A stretch of DNA of 64,000 nt from Tritrichomonas musculus (GCA_039105265.1 JAPFFF010000008.1:5394001-5458000); one strand, 5' to 3'. Positions 7,736 through 17,392 are shown, numbered from the stretch's first letter. Program-made: numbers and translations. Notes: generated by a model not told the origin, from the sequence alone.

Positions 7736-9241
7736 ATGTTTGATGGTATTTTGTCCAATTTGCAAAGCCTAGGCCAAAAACAAAGCCAAGATCAATCTTT
7801 TAACGATGCCGTTGCTTTATCAGAATATTATCTTAAAATTCAATCTGACCTCCAAAAATATACTCATGAAAAAAACGATCTCTCTTTAAGACTGCAGAAT
7901 TTAAAAGGAGGTGAAGCTGTGGCTGAAATGAATCTAAATGAAGATGAATTACGTAAAAAAATCCTTGACCTTTACCTCGAAAAAGACAAAAAAGAATCCA
8001 ATATTAAGGAAATCACAAAGGAAATTGAACAAAAATCAAATGAAAAACAATCTTTAGAAACAGAATTAAAAAGTTTGACAGATAAAAAAGAGTCATTATC
8101 AAACTCAATTTCGTCACTTGAAAATGAAATTAATTCACTTAATTCGAATAAAGTTGACCGTCAAAAAGAAATCAATGATCTTATGGAACAAATTAGTTCA
8201 ATTACTCAAGCTGTTGAGAAGAAAAAAGTTGATATCCTCAATATTAAATCAAAAACTCAAAGAGTTGTTCAATTCATAAATGAAGCTGAAAAAAATATTT
8301 CACATAGACCATTAACACATTTACATACAAAACTTACTAAATTCGCTGATTCAATCATAACAATGGAATTCTCAAATCATTTTGATTCATTTTATACGCT
8401 TGGCAAAGACAAAAAATTAATCCAATGGGATCTCCCATCAATTACCGAGAAAAGGAGCGTGATAGTTCCAGGTACACCCTATTCATTTCGAATATATGAA
8501 GAAACACAAATAGCAGCTGTTTCATGTGATAAATCCATACAATTAATTGATATTACAACTGGGCGAAATCAAGGCCAACTTACCAGCCATAATGATACTT
8601 GCATTGATAATTTTTGGATTTCGAGAAGTCAGCTCATTAGCAGTTCGAAAGATAGAACCGTTAAAATATTTGATATTAATCGTAAACAATGCATATCTAC
8701 AATTTCTACCGCTACTGTAGTTCATTCAATTTGCCAAACAGCTGACCCAGTTGTTTTCGCTACTGCAGGATTTGATGGAAAAATCCGTCTTATAGATATT
8801 CGACAAAAGAATATAGCGAAAAAGATAGATAAAGTACATGATCGCCTTATCACATCCATTTTACCATCTTCTTCCAGAGATCGATATTATACTCTTTCTC
8901 TTGATAACACAATTTGTGAAACATCCGCTCAAACAGATACTGTCGTTCGAAAACTTGCTGTTCCTTCAGAAAATCAACAGAGTTCAGCTCCAGCTTCTTC
9001 GAATCCAGGTAGTGTAGCAAAAATTTATATTAAAGATCAAGGCACAAAGATGTCAATAGATCCAACAGGTGGATTTTTATGTACTGGAACTGATTGCGGT
9101 GTTGTCCTTTTATTTGATCTTGTTCAAGATGGTGTAATTTATGAGCTAAAAGAACATAAAAAACCAGTCCTTTGCTCTACAATGGCAGCCAACTTGTTAA
9201 TAACTGCTGATACAGGAAAAACAGTTGCATTTTGGACTTAA
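7736..9241 (+). CDS. ATG16: ATG16-like autophagy protein (coiled coil plus WD40)
   Basis: A 501-residue protein. Residues about 20-190 form a long Lys/Glu-rich coiled coil with heptads of Leu/Ile. Residues about 195-501 form a WD40 beta-propeller with blades ending in forms such as KLIQWDL, SIQLIDI, RTVKIFDI, KIRLIDI, VVLLFDL and the terminal TVAFWT. This order matches ATG16/ATG16L1, which binds ATG5-ATG12 and directs lipidation of ATG8 at the autophagosome membrane. Family length is about 500-600 residues for propeller-bearing forms. Other coiled-coil/WD40 proteins cannot be fully excluded. TCATT at 7707-7711 lies 27 nt before the ATG and could be the initiator. The stop runs into TAAA. Confidence 0.75.
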   Translation: MFDGILSNLQSLGQKQSQDQSFNDAVALSEYYLKIQSDLQKYTHEKNDLSLRLQNLKGGEAVAEMNLNEDELRKKILDLYLEKDKKESNIKEITKEIEQKSNEKQSLETELKSLTDKKESLSNSISSLENEINSLNSNKVDRQKEINDLMEQISSITQAVEKKKVDILNIKSKTQRVVQFINEAEKNISHRPLTHLHTKLTKFADSIITMEFSNHFDSFYTLGKDKKLIQWDLPSITEKRSVIVPGTPYSFRIYEETQIAAVSCDKSIQLIDITTGRNQGQLTSHNDTCIDNFWISRSQLISSSKDRTVKIFDINRKQCISTISTATVVHSICQTADPVVFATAGFDGKIRLIDIRQKNIAKKIDKVHDRLITSILPSSSRDRYYTLSLDNTICETSAQTDTVVRKLAVPSENQQSSAPASSNPGSVAKIYIKDQGTKMSIDPTGGFLCTGTDCGVVLLFDLVQDGVIYELKEHKKPVLCSTMAANLLITADTGKTVAFWT

Positions 9242-9635
9242 AATTGAAGTTAATTCATTGAAAAGGAAAACTATTTTATAAATATAATTATGAGATACTA
9301 AATTTACAGTTTGTTTAAAACAGATTGCTTTTGTTATTCAAATATAAAAGATTTTTTTTTTTTTTTGGGCTCGTTAATCCCATTAATAGAATATATATTA
9401 ATTCATTATTTATAAAAAAAAGTCATATTAAACATTCAATACAACATTAAAGACAAAAAACATTGCTGCATGATAATTATTCATTTCAATTTTAGAATAT
9501 ATAATTATTAATAATTAGTCAAAATTTAGAAAAATCAACTTTACCCTTAATGAAATAAGAATTATTCAATTCATGTTGTCTTAACATCATTTTATATAGC
9601 AACTTTGTATATAAAACATAATTTTTTAAGTATTA
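9242..9635. other. Convergent 3' intergenic region, nothing seen
   Basis: 394 bp between two convergent 3' ends. It is A+T-rich and contains a T17 run with a single G-rich interruption near 9353-9370. No coding or RNA feature is recognised. Confidence 0.5.
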
Positions 9636-10880
9636 TTATTTATTTAGAGGACGGATTTTTGTGACATTTTGAACCATATCTTTTTTAATATTTTTCCTAC
9701 TATTCTGAAGTTCAGTTATTACGCCTGAAATGACATCAGATGTATATTTCTTAATGCTTCCAGTTGTCATTCTCTTATCGTTGCCTTCAGGAAGATCTCC
9801 TGGACCATAGGTTCTTCTGATTTCAGCCAATTTTTGATCATCTTGCTCAAAAATTTTCAAATAATAAAAAGATACATCAATATCAAGATTTGCTCCTTTT
9901 TCTTGCTGTCCTGAAAGTGTATCTTGACCACCACTAAAACATAAACTATTTAATTTTTTAGATATTTCCTTCGTTGTATTTGATAAATAAATTGTCATAT
10001 AATCTCTAATTTCATTTTTCTTCTTACCGTTTTTAGGTTGTGTTCCTTTTTGTGCGAGTGCAAATTTCGCGAGTGATGGCATTTTTTGACCTCCTTGCAA
10101 AGCTGGGACAAATCCTCCAAAAATTGCCATTGGAGGTTCGGTTTGTTTACTTTCAGTTGAAGATGCTGGAATTATGGTATTACATATATAATCATACAAT
10201 CTTTTTTGAGTTGCTCGAAGAATCATTAAACAACGGTATTCTTGATAATTTGGAAATAGTCGTTGAAGATATTCTGGGATTGAAAATGAAGCATTTTGGA
10301 AAATAGCATCAATAATCGAGATGCTAATATTATCGTTAGGTTTGAAGGCTTCAAAGTATGAACCAAGAGTACACTTTCGTTGTAAATCGCATAATAAAAC
10401 ATAATTGAGAGATAATGATTCAGTATTAATTAAAACAGCTGTCTTATCTTGGTTGAAACCAAATGAAAGAACATCGAGAATGGTTTCTTCAGTCATTTTC
10501 TTCACTTCATCAAATTTGAGATTAGTATCACGAAGGAAAGCTTTGGAGTCATTGATATGAATAACCACCGGGCAGTCAAAATCATCTTGAAGTTTTTTAG
10601 CCAAACCAAACGAAACAATATGAGATAAATTTGTTAATCTATTTGATGGAATAATTGATAAAAAGATATAAAAAGGCTTGTTGTTTCTCTTTCGCTCAAT
10701 AAGTTCATCAAAACCTATATGTGCATTGTAGATTCCACGACGAATTGAAGTTGGAACGTTTTTTCCAGTAACTTGCTGATAGTTGTTTATTAAAGCATCA
10801 TCTATTGGTTTAGCACCAATGGATTCTGGTGTTGGGACAAGTGAATCAAGAGGAACTGCTTTATTTTCTGTTTCAGTCAT
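9636..10880 (-). CDS. Catalytically degenerate TrpRS-like protein (pseudo-synthetase)
   Basis: A 414-residue protein clearly related along its length to the tryptophanyl-tRNA synthetase encoded next to it: PIDDALINNYQQVTGK and SIRRGIYNAHIGFDELI at the N-terminus, then FVPALQGGQKM, FSGGQDT and NLDIDVSFYYLKIFEQDD, and EIRRTYGPGDL in the C-terminal anticodon-binding part. The catalytic signatures are gone. The HIGH-like GPSSDALHLGHL becomes IPSNRLTNLSHI (77-88). The region equivalent to IPCGREQDPYFR becomes LRATQKRLYDYI. The KMSAS loop is KMPSL (266-270), followed by about 25 extra Lys-rich residues. It cannot be expected to activate tryptophan. The frame is open and the structural core is kept, so a non-catalytic role (partner, regulator or tRNA-binding) is more likely than decay; this is inference. 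Confidence 0.85.
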   Translation of the reverse strand: MTETENKAVPLDSLVPTPESIGAKPIDDALINNYQQVTGKNVPTSIRRGIYNAHIGFDELIERKRNNKPFYIFLSIIPSNRLTNLSHIVSFGLAKKLQDDFDCPVVIHINDSKAFLRDTNLKFDEVKKMTEETILDVLSFGFNQDKTAVLINTESLSLNYVLLCDLQRKCTLGSYFEAFKPNDNISISIIDAIFQNASFSIPEYLQRLFPNYQEYRCLMILRATQKRLYDYICNTIIPASSTESKQTEPPMAIFGGFVPALQGGQKMPSLAKFALAQKGTQPKNGKKKNEIRDYMTIYLSNTTKEISKKLNSLCFSGGQDTLSGQQEKGANLDIDVSFYYLKIFEQDDQKLAEIRRTYGPGDLPEGNDKRMTTGSIKKYTSDVISGVITELQNSRKNIKKDMVQNVTKIRPLNK

Positions 10881-11112
10881 TAAAAAATTTGATTTGGCCT
10901 GCAGAAAATTTAATGAGGTGAAAATTTGACCAACAAATTTGAATACTTTTCATCAAAAAAAATTCAATAAATTTCAATTATTATTCATCCTTTTCTTAAT
11001 GCTATTTTGAAAAAAATTGAGTAAGTATTCTGATATCATTGAATATTTGAAATAGAAATCAGACAACTTGATCAGATGAATTGTGATATAAAAAAATGAA
11101 CATAATATTCAA
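10881..11112. promoter_or_regulatory. Shared divergent promoter region of the TrpRS pair
   Basis: 232 bp separate the two start codons, so the pseudo-synthetase and the true TrpRS are transcribed head to head. On the minus strand TCATT lies about 40 nt before the ATG of the pseudo-synthetase. I see no clear initiator directly in front of the TrpRS ATG at 11113. Co-regulation is plausible from the arrangement but not shown. Confidence 0.5.
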
Positions 11113-12282
11113 ATGTCGAAGGAGAAACTTGCAGATGCAACAGATATGACAGCAGAAATGACAGATGAACGATTAATTTCTGATTTTGGATGTAGTTATA
11201 TCGATGATGAACTTTTAAAGCGATTCGAAAAACTTACAGGTGTTCGTCCTCATAAGTTTTTAAGAAGAGGTCTTTTCTTTGCTCATAGAGAATTAACAGC
11301 GATTTTAAATGCAAAAGAACAAGGAAAACCATTTTATCTTTATACTGGCCGTGGCCCTTCCAGTGATGCTCTTCATCTAGGCCACCTTGTTCCTTTCATT
11401 TTTACGAAATATCTTCAAGATGCACTTGATTGCTATCTTATTATACAAATAACAGATGATGAAAAATTCATGCGTGATAAAGATCTAACTTGGGAACAAA
11501 TTCAATCATATACTGAATCAAATATTCGTGATATTCTTGCACAAGGCTTCAATCCTCATAAAACATTCATTATGCGTGAAAGTAAATATTTCGATATTAA
11601 TGTTCCTTTTTTGGTTCAAATGTCAAGATGTATGTCACTTCATCAAATTCAATCTCTTTTTGGTTTTTCAGAAAAACACAGTATTGGATATGCTATTTTC
11701 CCTGCTAAACAGATAGCTCCCGCTTTTTGCCAATACTATTCAAAGCTTTTTGGACCAAACAAAAATGATATATTATGTCTTATTCCATGTGGCCGTGAAC
11801 AAGATCCTTATTTCAGATATGCACGTGATATGGCAGGAAGAAATAAAACCATGAAATTAAAACGAGTATCTACTATTTATTCTAAATTCATACCATCTAT
11901 CACAGGAAATAAAAAGATGACCGCAAGTAATAATGATTCAGCAATTTATCTTAATGATAGTGATGAAGAAATTGCACGAAAAATCAACGAATGCGCCCAT
12001 ACAGCTTATGTTGAAGGAGAAGGATCAGATTTAAATGAAGATGTTGTATTCAAGTATTTGAATACTTTCGAGGACGATGATGAATATATGGAAGAGGTGA
12101 AACGTCGATATGGAAAAGGAGGAAATCTGAAAGAAGGCGAAACTTTAATGACAGAACAAGAAGTTAAAGATCGTCTGATTCAAGTGTTGGTCAATATTAT
12201 TCATTCATTCCGTGAAGGCCGAAGTAAAGTTACAGATGAAATTGTTAATGAATTCGAATCTTTAAAGGACTGGAGTCATTAA
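11113..12282 (+). CDS. WARS: Tryptophanyl-tRNA synthetase, cytosolic type
   Basis: Charges tRNA-Trp with tryptophan in the cytosol. The 389-residue class I synthetase is of the eukaryotic/archaeal type. The ATP-binding HIGH-type motif is TGRGPSSDALHLGH (78-91), the KMSAS-type loop is KKMTASNN (267-274), and the conserved CLIPCGREQDPYFR lies at 222-235. The C-terminal domain ends with KVTDEIVNEF as in human WARS1. It lacks the N-terminal WHEP extension of animal enzymes, as expected for a protist. All catalytic segments are intact, in contrast with its divergent neighbour. The stop TAA forms TAAA with the next base. Confidence 0.97.
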   Translation: MSKEKLADATDMTAEMTDERLISDFGCSYIDDELLKRFEKLTGVRPHKFLRRGLFFAHRELTAILNAKEQGKPFYLYTGRGPSSDALHLGHLVPFIFTKYLQDALDCYLIIQITDDEKFMRDKDLTWEQIQSYTESNIRDILAQGFNPHKTFIMRESKYFDINVPFLVQMSRCMSLHQIQSLFGFSEKHSIGYAIFPAKQIAPAFCQYYSKLFGPNKNDILCLIPCGREQDPYFRYARDMAGRNKTMKLKRVSTIYSKFIPSITGNKKMTASNNDSAIYLNDSDEEIARKINECAHTAYVEGEGSDLNEDVVFKYLNTFEDDDEYMEEVKRRYGKGGNLKEGETLMTEQEVKDRLIQVLVNIIHSFREGRSKVTDEIVNEFESLKDWSH

Positions 12283-12877
12283 ATAAGCAAATAATAAAAT
12301 AATTAATATACTATATTTTATATATATTCTTATTATTATTATATATGGCAAATATTCCGAATTTACTGATTTTGAACTTCGCCTTCTTCCTATGTTTGCA
12401 TAATATGCAATTTTAGAAAAAGTTTTTTAAGAGATTTTTTTCAGACCATGACCTATTTATACGTGGACTTATGCTTGATTGATGAAAAAGTCGAGTTAAT
12501 TATTCTAGGTGGCAAAGTGAATGATTAAATAAATAATATAATTTCCATATGTCATAAAAGATGTGATGAAAACCCCATCAAAATATTACAAAGTTAAAAA
12601 TATATATCTCAAAAATAATACTAAACCCGATTTCCCAATTTTCCCGAAAAATTAAAAATTGGTCCAATAATTATTCTGTTAGTATAAAACTCAAGACAAT
12701 TTTAACAAAAAAAAAAAAACAAACCGATTGATTTGATTTTGATTAAATAAGAGATCATCGAATTACTTTAATTGGCATTTTCTTATACATATTAAATTTT
12801 TTACATTAATCATCAATTTTATTGATACTGAAAACAATAAACAATGAAATATCAAATAATAAAAACAGCTGTAAGTA
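12283..12877. other. Intergenic 595 bp, nothing recognised
   Basis: A+T-rich spacer between the convergent TrpRS and CEP20-like genes, with A-runs near 12708-12719. A slightly less A+T-rich patch at about 12370-12520 has no open frame of note and may be old decayed sequence. Confidence 0.4.
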
Positions 12878-13396
12878 TCACTTCTTCCCATATGGATTTC
12901 TTTTCTTTGAATTTATAGGGCCATTCGAATCAGAATTCATTTCACTATCTATCAATTGGTCCAATTGTGAGCCTGATTGAGAGGCATCAGCAGAAATTAT
13001 GTCACTATGTTCAGACATTTGATCGTATAATGGCTGCTTAGGATTTCTGTCTATATAATCAAGAATATTTGTTGTATCAGACTGATTTCTACGACCGCAT
13101 GACTCTTCAATCATTGCTGATAGAGTATAAGTCATATTGTGATCATACAAGTAATTGAAAACAGCTTGAAGAGCCTTTTGCTCATATATTGATGCATTTT
13201 TAAAAGGTTTTCTTTCTAAATTCCCTTTGGCTTTGGGATCTTCTTGGATTTCTTCAATTGCAACCATCATTCCAAGTTTAATTTTTCGCTCAATTTTCTT
13301 TAATACTCCACCTTTCTGAAGTTTTTTTGCAATTTTCTTTTTAATTTCAAGAGGTGCTTCTATTGGAACATCAATCGTTGGCGAGGAAGATTTCAT
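12878..13396 (-). CDS. CEP20: CEP20/FOPNL-like LisH protein of the basal body
   Basis: A 172-residue protein. Residues about 15-110 match the FOP N-terminal dimerisation/LisH family: IKKKIAKKLQKGGVLKKIER, then KLGMMVAIEEIQED, then a LisH motif ALQAVFNYLYDHNMTYTLSA followed by MIEES. In other eukaryotes CEP20 (FOPNL/FOR20) sits at centriolar satellites and basal bodies and is needed for cilium assembly. The C-terminal 60 residues are Ser/Asp/Asn-rich and unstructured. Because FOP, OFD1 and CEP20 share this domain, the exact orthologue is uncertain; the small size favours CEP20. A flagellated trichomonad would need such a protein. Confidence 0.75.
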   Translation of the reverse strand: MKSSSPTIDVPIEAPLEIKKKIAKKLQKGGVLKKIERKIKLGMMVAIEEIQEDPKAKGNLERKPFKNASIYEQKALQAVFNYLYDHNMTYTLSAMIEESCGRRNQSDTTNILDYIDRNPKQPLYDQMSEHSDIISADASQSGSQLDQLIDSEMNSDSNGPINSKKRNPYGKK

Positions 13397-13520
13397 TTAT
13401 TTTTTTCTATTAGAAACGATACGTTTAAAATATAAAATTTTTGAATTCCAAAAATTATATTTGTTCGTTTTACTATTCAAAAGTTTTCAGCTAATTTAAG
13501 TTTTTTTATACAAAAATATT

Positions 13521-14372
13521 ATGTCTATACATTGCGTGAGACTACCAACAGGAAACTCAGATTCAGATACTGATGATTCGGATTTTGAGCCCCCACCACC
13601 TCCAGTTCGCCATCAAGCACCAAAACGATCTGACACGAACAAACACCAATCAAACCCTTTTGAAATCAGCGAATCGAATACAGTTGAAGACATAAATGCT
13701 GAAATCGATAAAGATGATGTTCCTGCGCCAAGCGCTGATGTTGACTTGACTGCATTAGGACTTCCTCCTTTAACTTTTAACTCCGATCCTTTTTTATCAC
13801 CAATTCAATCGGTTCAATTTTCTGTTAGAAGGCATAGAATTTGGATTCGTGGTGTTAAAGGAGTGAAATTTACATGTTCGATTGGTAATCAAACAGTCCT
13901 TGTTGCTAAAAGAAAAATGAAATATTTAAAAAAAACTTGGTTTATATCTCGCTCAATGAATTTTTCTATTGATACTCCTGATTTAACAGGCATGCTTGTC
14001 ATGCAACGAAAAGGAATCTCATTTTCATTATTTAGCCCCAAAGAAAGACAAGAAGATCAATGCCATGAAGCACTTGCTGCTATAAGCATTGATAAAAATC
14101 GAAAAGTTGTTATTTGCCGTGATTTATGGTTAAATCCACAAGAAGATGATGTTTTTCATGATTTACAACACGAGCACATTACGCAATTAATTCCAGTTCA
14201 ATATAGCTCAAAAATTAGTTCAGTTAAAAATGGAGCATTTAAACTTGCTGATCAAGCAGAACCATGCTTCACATCTGAAAAACAAGCAGATGAATCCGTT
14301 TTAGTAACGGCCAAGGCTCCATTAAGCATGACTCAAGCTTTTGGCATAGCTCTTTCTCTATTTCTACAATAA
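13521..14372 (+). CDS. Divergent tubby-like domain protein
   Basis: 283 residues. The first 85 or so are acidic and proline-rich (EPPPPPVRHQ), likely disordered. From about residue 95 to the end the pattern resembles a shortened tubby-like beta-barrel: VQFSVRRHRIWIRG, KFTCSIGNQTVLVAKRKMKY, SMNFSIDTPDLTG, GISFSLFSP, and a C-terminal buried helix PLSMTQAFGIALSLFLQ that closely resembles the tubby ending PLSPxQAFxIxLSSF. In animals tubby-like proteins bind phosphoinositides and carry cargo into cilia. The phosphoinositide-binding residues are not obvious here. Assigned by pattern. Confidence 0.6.
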   Translation: MSIHCVRLPTGNSDSDTDDSDFEPPPPPVRHQAPKRSDTNKHQSNPFEISESNTVEDINAEIDKDDVPAPSADVDLTALGLPPLTFNSDPFLSPIQSVQFSVRRHRIWIRGVKGVKFTCSIGNQTVLVAKRKMKYLKKTWFISRSMNFSIDTPDLTGMLVMQRKGISFSLFSPKERQEDQCHEALAAISIDKNRKVVICRDLWLNPQEDDVFHDLQHEHITQLIPVQYSSKISSVKNGAFKLADQAEPCFTSEKQADESVLVTAKAPLSMTQAFGIALSLFLQ

Positions 14373-14511
14373 CTTTTGTTTTATTTGTGATATTATTAAA
14401 AGAATGAGTTTAACTTAGAATTACATTTATTAATATATTCGTATTAAAAATAAAAATCACTAAAGATATTTTATCGGCTGGTCTGCATAGTCTCATCCGG
14501 ATTATTTATAA

Positions 14512-15183
14512 TTAAACTGAAGGCGGATTGTTTGGTGGTGGCCCTCCAGGACTATTTGGAATTACTGGCGGTTTGATTGGAGGAGGGCCACCAATTACAG
14601 GGGGTTTGATCGATGGCGGCCCACCGATTACTGGTGGTCGAATTGGAGGAGGTCCACCAATTGTTGGTGGTCTGATTGGCGGTGGTCCTCCAATTGTTGG
14701 CGGTCTGATTGGCGGTGGTCCTCCAATTGTTGGAGGTCTGATTGGCGGCGGACCTCCTATCGTTGGCGGACTAATTGATGGGCTTCCACTAATAGAAGGT
14801 GGTTTCGGAGGACCTACTGCCTTTAAATTTGGAGGAGGAGCAATTTTACTATTAAGCCCTAGAATTGGTGGTGGATGTATTAAGAATGATGCATCTGAAG
14901 GCGCGGGATTTGATAAAAGAGATGAAGATGATGCGGATGATTGGGCAGTAATGGAAGTTCCTGAAGATGATGTAGATAGAGTAGACTTTGCTTCTACACC
15001 AGAATCTAAATCATCAAACTTTGGCTTTCCTCCCGAATTAAAATGCTGAGAGAGGAAACGTGAATAATAAGCTTGAACAGAAGCAATGTGCTTCCAACCA
15101 AGAGCATGATCTCGACGTGATCTAAGACTATTGTGGACCAAAAAAACATCGCAATATGGGCAGTAAGCGCGTTTTTTGCCCAT
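14512..15183 (-). CDS. SNRPC: U1 snRNP protein C with proline-rich repeat tail
   Basis: A 223-residue protein. Residues 1-50 form the U1-C zinc finger: CPYC with Cys8 and Cys11, then His26 and His32, and the family sequence KHIASVQAYYSRFL. U1-C stabilises pairing of U1 snRNA with the 5' splice site. Trichomonads have few introns but keep a spliceosome, so the gene is expected. Residues 55-90 are Ser/Thr-rich. Residues about 125-215 are tandem 11-residue units of the form PPTIGGPPPIR, Pro/Gly-rich as in U1-C tails elsewhere but far more regular. The antisense strand of the repeat is open as a Gly-rich frame, which I treat as a shadow. Confidence 0.9.
   Translation of the reverse strand: MGKKRAYCPYCDVFLVHNSLRSRRDHALGWKHIASVQAYYSRFLSQHFNSGGKPKFDDLDSGVEAKSTLSTSSSGTSITAQSSASSSSLLSNPAPSDASFLIHPPPILGLNSKIAPPPNLKAVGPPKPPSISGSPSISPPTIGGPPPIRPPTIGGPPPIRPPTIGGPPPIRPPTIGGPPPIRPPVIGGPPSIKPPVIGGPPPIKPPVIPNSPGGPPPNNPPSV
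14561..14804 (-). repeat. 33-bp tandem repeat inside the U1-C gene
   Basis: About seven units of 33 bp, each encoding PPxIGGPPPIx. The central units are nearly identical in DNA (ATTGGCGGTGGTCCTCCAAT on the plus strand); the outer ones diverge. The period is a multiple of three, so expansion or contraction keeps the frame. Confidence 0.85.
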
Positions 15184-15196
15184 TTTATACTGAATA

Positions 15197-15201
15197 AATG
15201 A
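15197..15201 (-). promoter_or_regulatory. Initiator (Inr) of the U1-C gene
   Basis: On the minus strand TCATT with +1 at 15199, 16 nt before the ATG at 15183. Another TCATT lies at 15206-15210. Matches the trichomonad initiator consensus. Confidence 0.6.
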
Positions 15202-15375
15202 AGATAATGAAACTTATTTTTGCTATTATAAAGGCGAATTTTTTAAATATTTTCGATCAAAATTTAAATCAAAAAAGAAAAATTGAAAATACTCAAAAAG
15301 TTCAAAATTTTAATTAGTTGCAGATTTACGAATTTCATTATACAATTGGGCTGTTTTGTAAATTGCCAGTATAAA

Positions 15376-15765
15376 ATGGATCTTCTTAACTCGTTAAATG
15401 ATAAAGTTTCTTTTATTCAAAGTGCTATTCAAACAACTGAAGATATTGAAAAAAGATATGGTGGAGTTTTGAATATGTAGTTGGAATTTTATGCAAAAAC
15501 TATTCAAAAAGAAATCAATACCTGAATTAACAACATTTCACCTTAATTTATTGACCATCCAAGCAAGTATTCTAGAGGTAATTAACTGAGGCCAAGACTC
15601 TCAATTTCCAGAGACGATACCGATAGAAGATTTTCTATGAAAACACTTTGCTAGTCAGTGGTACAAACGAAGCTTTGTAAAACGAATGACTGTCATCAAA
15701 ATATTTGATCTATGACTGTTTTATCAGAAATTCACCTTTAAAATTGACCAATAATTATTATCCCA
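15376..15765 (+). pseudogene. Relic of an unrecognised protein gene
   Basis: An ATG at 15376 opens 34 codons (MDLLNSLNDKVSF, then IEKRYGGVLNM) and stops at 15480. Coding-like sequence goes on to about 15765 in the same and a shifted frame, with segments such as IPELTTFHLNLLTIQASI and WYKRSFVKRMTVIKIFDL broken by several stops. TCATT at 15335-15339 would be a suitable initiator 39 nt upstream. The remains look like a decayed host gene; I do not recognise the family. Beyond 15770 the sequence to 16200 shows nothing. Confidence 0.35.
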
Positions 15766-16199
15766 TAAACTATTCAATTAGATTTGAATCAAACTGAAAA
15801 ATTTCAAATTACAACTGATATGCAATATGCAAATTTATTTTTGACGAAATAAACCTCTGTAATGAATGACATAAATGACAAATAAAAAAACCTTTCAGAT
15901 TCACTGCCGAACGCTTTAATAAAGATAAACAAACCGAATGTAATCTTAATCATTAGAAACACTCTCAATTATATCAAAAACAAAACCATAATAATAATAA
16001 TAAATTAACTCTAAACTAGAATTAATAAGTCGGGAGTACGACAAGCACTTTTTAAATGGTTTATACTCTGAAAAAAGTATCTATCGTTGAAATGCTTTTA
16101 CAATTCTTTTTTATATTTAGCTTATGAATCGTTGAAAGCATTTTTATTTGTTATCTATTTGGGACAATGCATGACGATGCCATTGATTAAAAATTGAGC

Positions 16200-17309
16200 A
16201 ATTGTTACCTGAGACAAAGAATTGCTAAACTTAGAAAGCAAAGATTCTCAAACGAGATTTTTTTTTCCCTCCCCAATTTAACACAATTTGCATTAGAATT
16301 TTGCCAAACATTGTTTATCTCTAGAAATTGCTGAATAAGAAGAAGAAAATTTTACTAATTACATTTCTCAAAAGCAGAAAATGATGAATTAACATAATTG
16401 GCTCAATTTCTGACAATGATTGGAAAGCCGTGTTTTTAAAACTAGTTACTGAATTAGGAATTAAAATCCGAGTGAATGATGAACACCCAAATAAACTAGT
16501 TTTTATGTGATTCACATTCAACGAAAGTTAAAACACAAAAATTTTAAATTAACAGATGATTAAATAGCCATCGAGGAAAACTAACATTCTGAAATTTCAG
16601 TTACAGATTGAAGGTGAATTTATTTCAGCAAGAGATGAACGCTTATGAAATGCTTAAATGTCTATTTCAATTATTGAGTAGGGAATCATCATTCAATTAA
16701 AAAAACAGTGGCAGGTTTAATTTTAAGCTTTAAAGTTACATAGAAAGGAGTTGCTACTTCAAATAGACCAAAGCTGATATTTTTCTAAAAGCTACATATG
16801 TAATTATTTTTTTTTTTTTTTTTTTTGGTTATTGTAAAGTTTTTCATGATGATCGTTTTGTTGTTAAAAAACAGTTCAAGCGGCTTATGCAGAATGATAA
16901 TATTTTTTAATACTTCTTGAATTGTTTGTGGAAGATTATTAAATTAATATGAAGATTCAATTGAATTAACAAATTGGTCGTTATACTTATTTACTAAATT
17001 TTTATCTGAATGCTAACAAGCCTTAGAAGTTGCTCGTTCATTTTCATCCTATTCTTCTGATTAAATTTTTTTCAATTGGCTGCTGTTCTACAATTGCAAC
17101 TTTTTCAGTTAATATAGAAAGAAGATTGATTCCTATGAACTTTATGCTCTTCTTAAACAATTTGTCGGAATTTTCAATAAATTCAACAAAACCTAGGAAT
17201 TCATCCTCAGCATCAATTTCTATATTAAATTCATCATTGTTTTTAAGTTCTTCAATAATTTCTTTAAATGAAGGCCTTTCATCTCGATCTTCTGACCAAA
17301 ATTGACACT
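16200..17309 (-). pseudogene. Broken protein-kinase tail plus BspA-like LRR gene
   Basis: On the minus strand, 17309-17040 encodes the end of a tyrosine-kinase-like Ser/Thr kinase domain, CQFWSEDRDERPSFKEII, where the subdomain XI Arg-Pro-Ser-Phe is intact. An acidic, helical linker follows and then a stop. Farther downstream on the same strand, BspA-type leucine-rich repeats are still readable: YSIIEIDI and FHKRSSLAEI around 16690-16620, and SLFGCSSFTRILIPNSVTSF around 16520-16440, with LRR-like scraps to about 16200. Frames shift and stops occur throughout, and no kinase N-lobe or start is visible. BspA-like LRR proteins form one of the largest families in trichomonads. That kinase and LRR belong to one former gene is inferred from order and strand. 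Confidence 0.6.
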
Positions 17310-17392
17310 ATTTTTTATTTGTATAATAATTAATTTTCGAATATGATTCATTAATTCCCTTCATATGTAAAATTTAATTTGTGAAAAGCAAG

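Noticed and set aside
14528-15049. Gly-rich plus-strand frame opposite U1-C
   Set aside because: It is the antisense of the Pro/Gly repeat; the minus strand has the U1-C zinc finger and a start with an initiator.
16321-17305. The 66- and 91-codon frames as separate genes
   Set aside because: The first is a fragment of the broken LRR relic and the second is antisense to its kinase tail.
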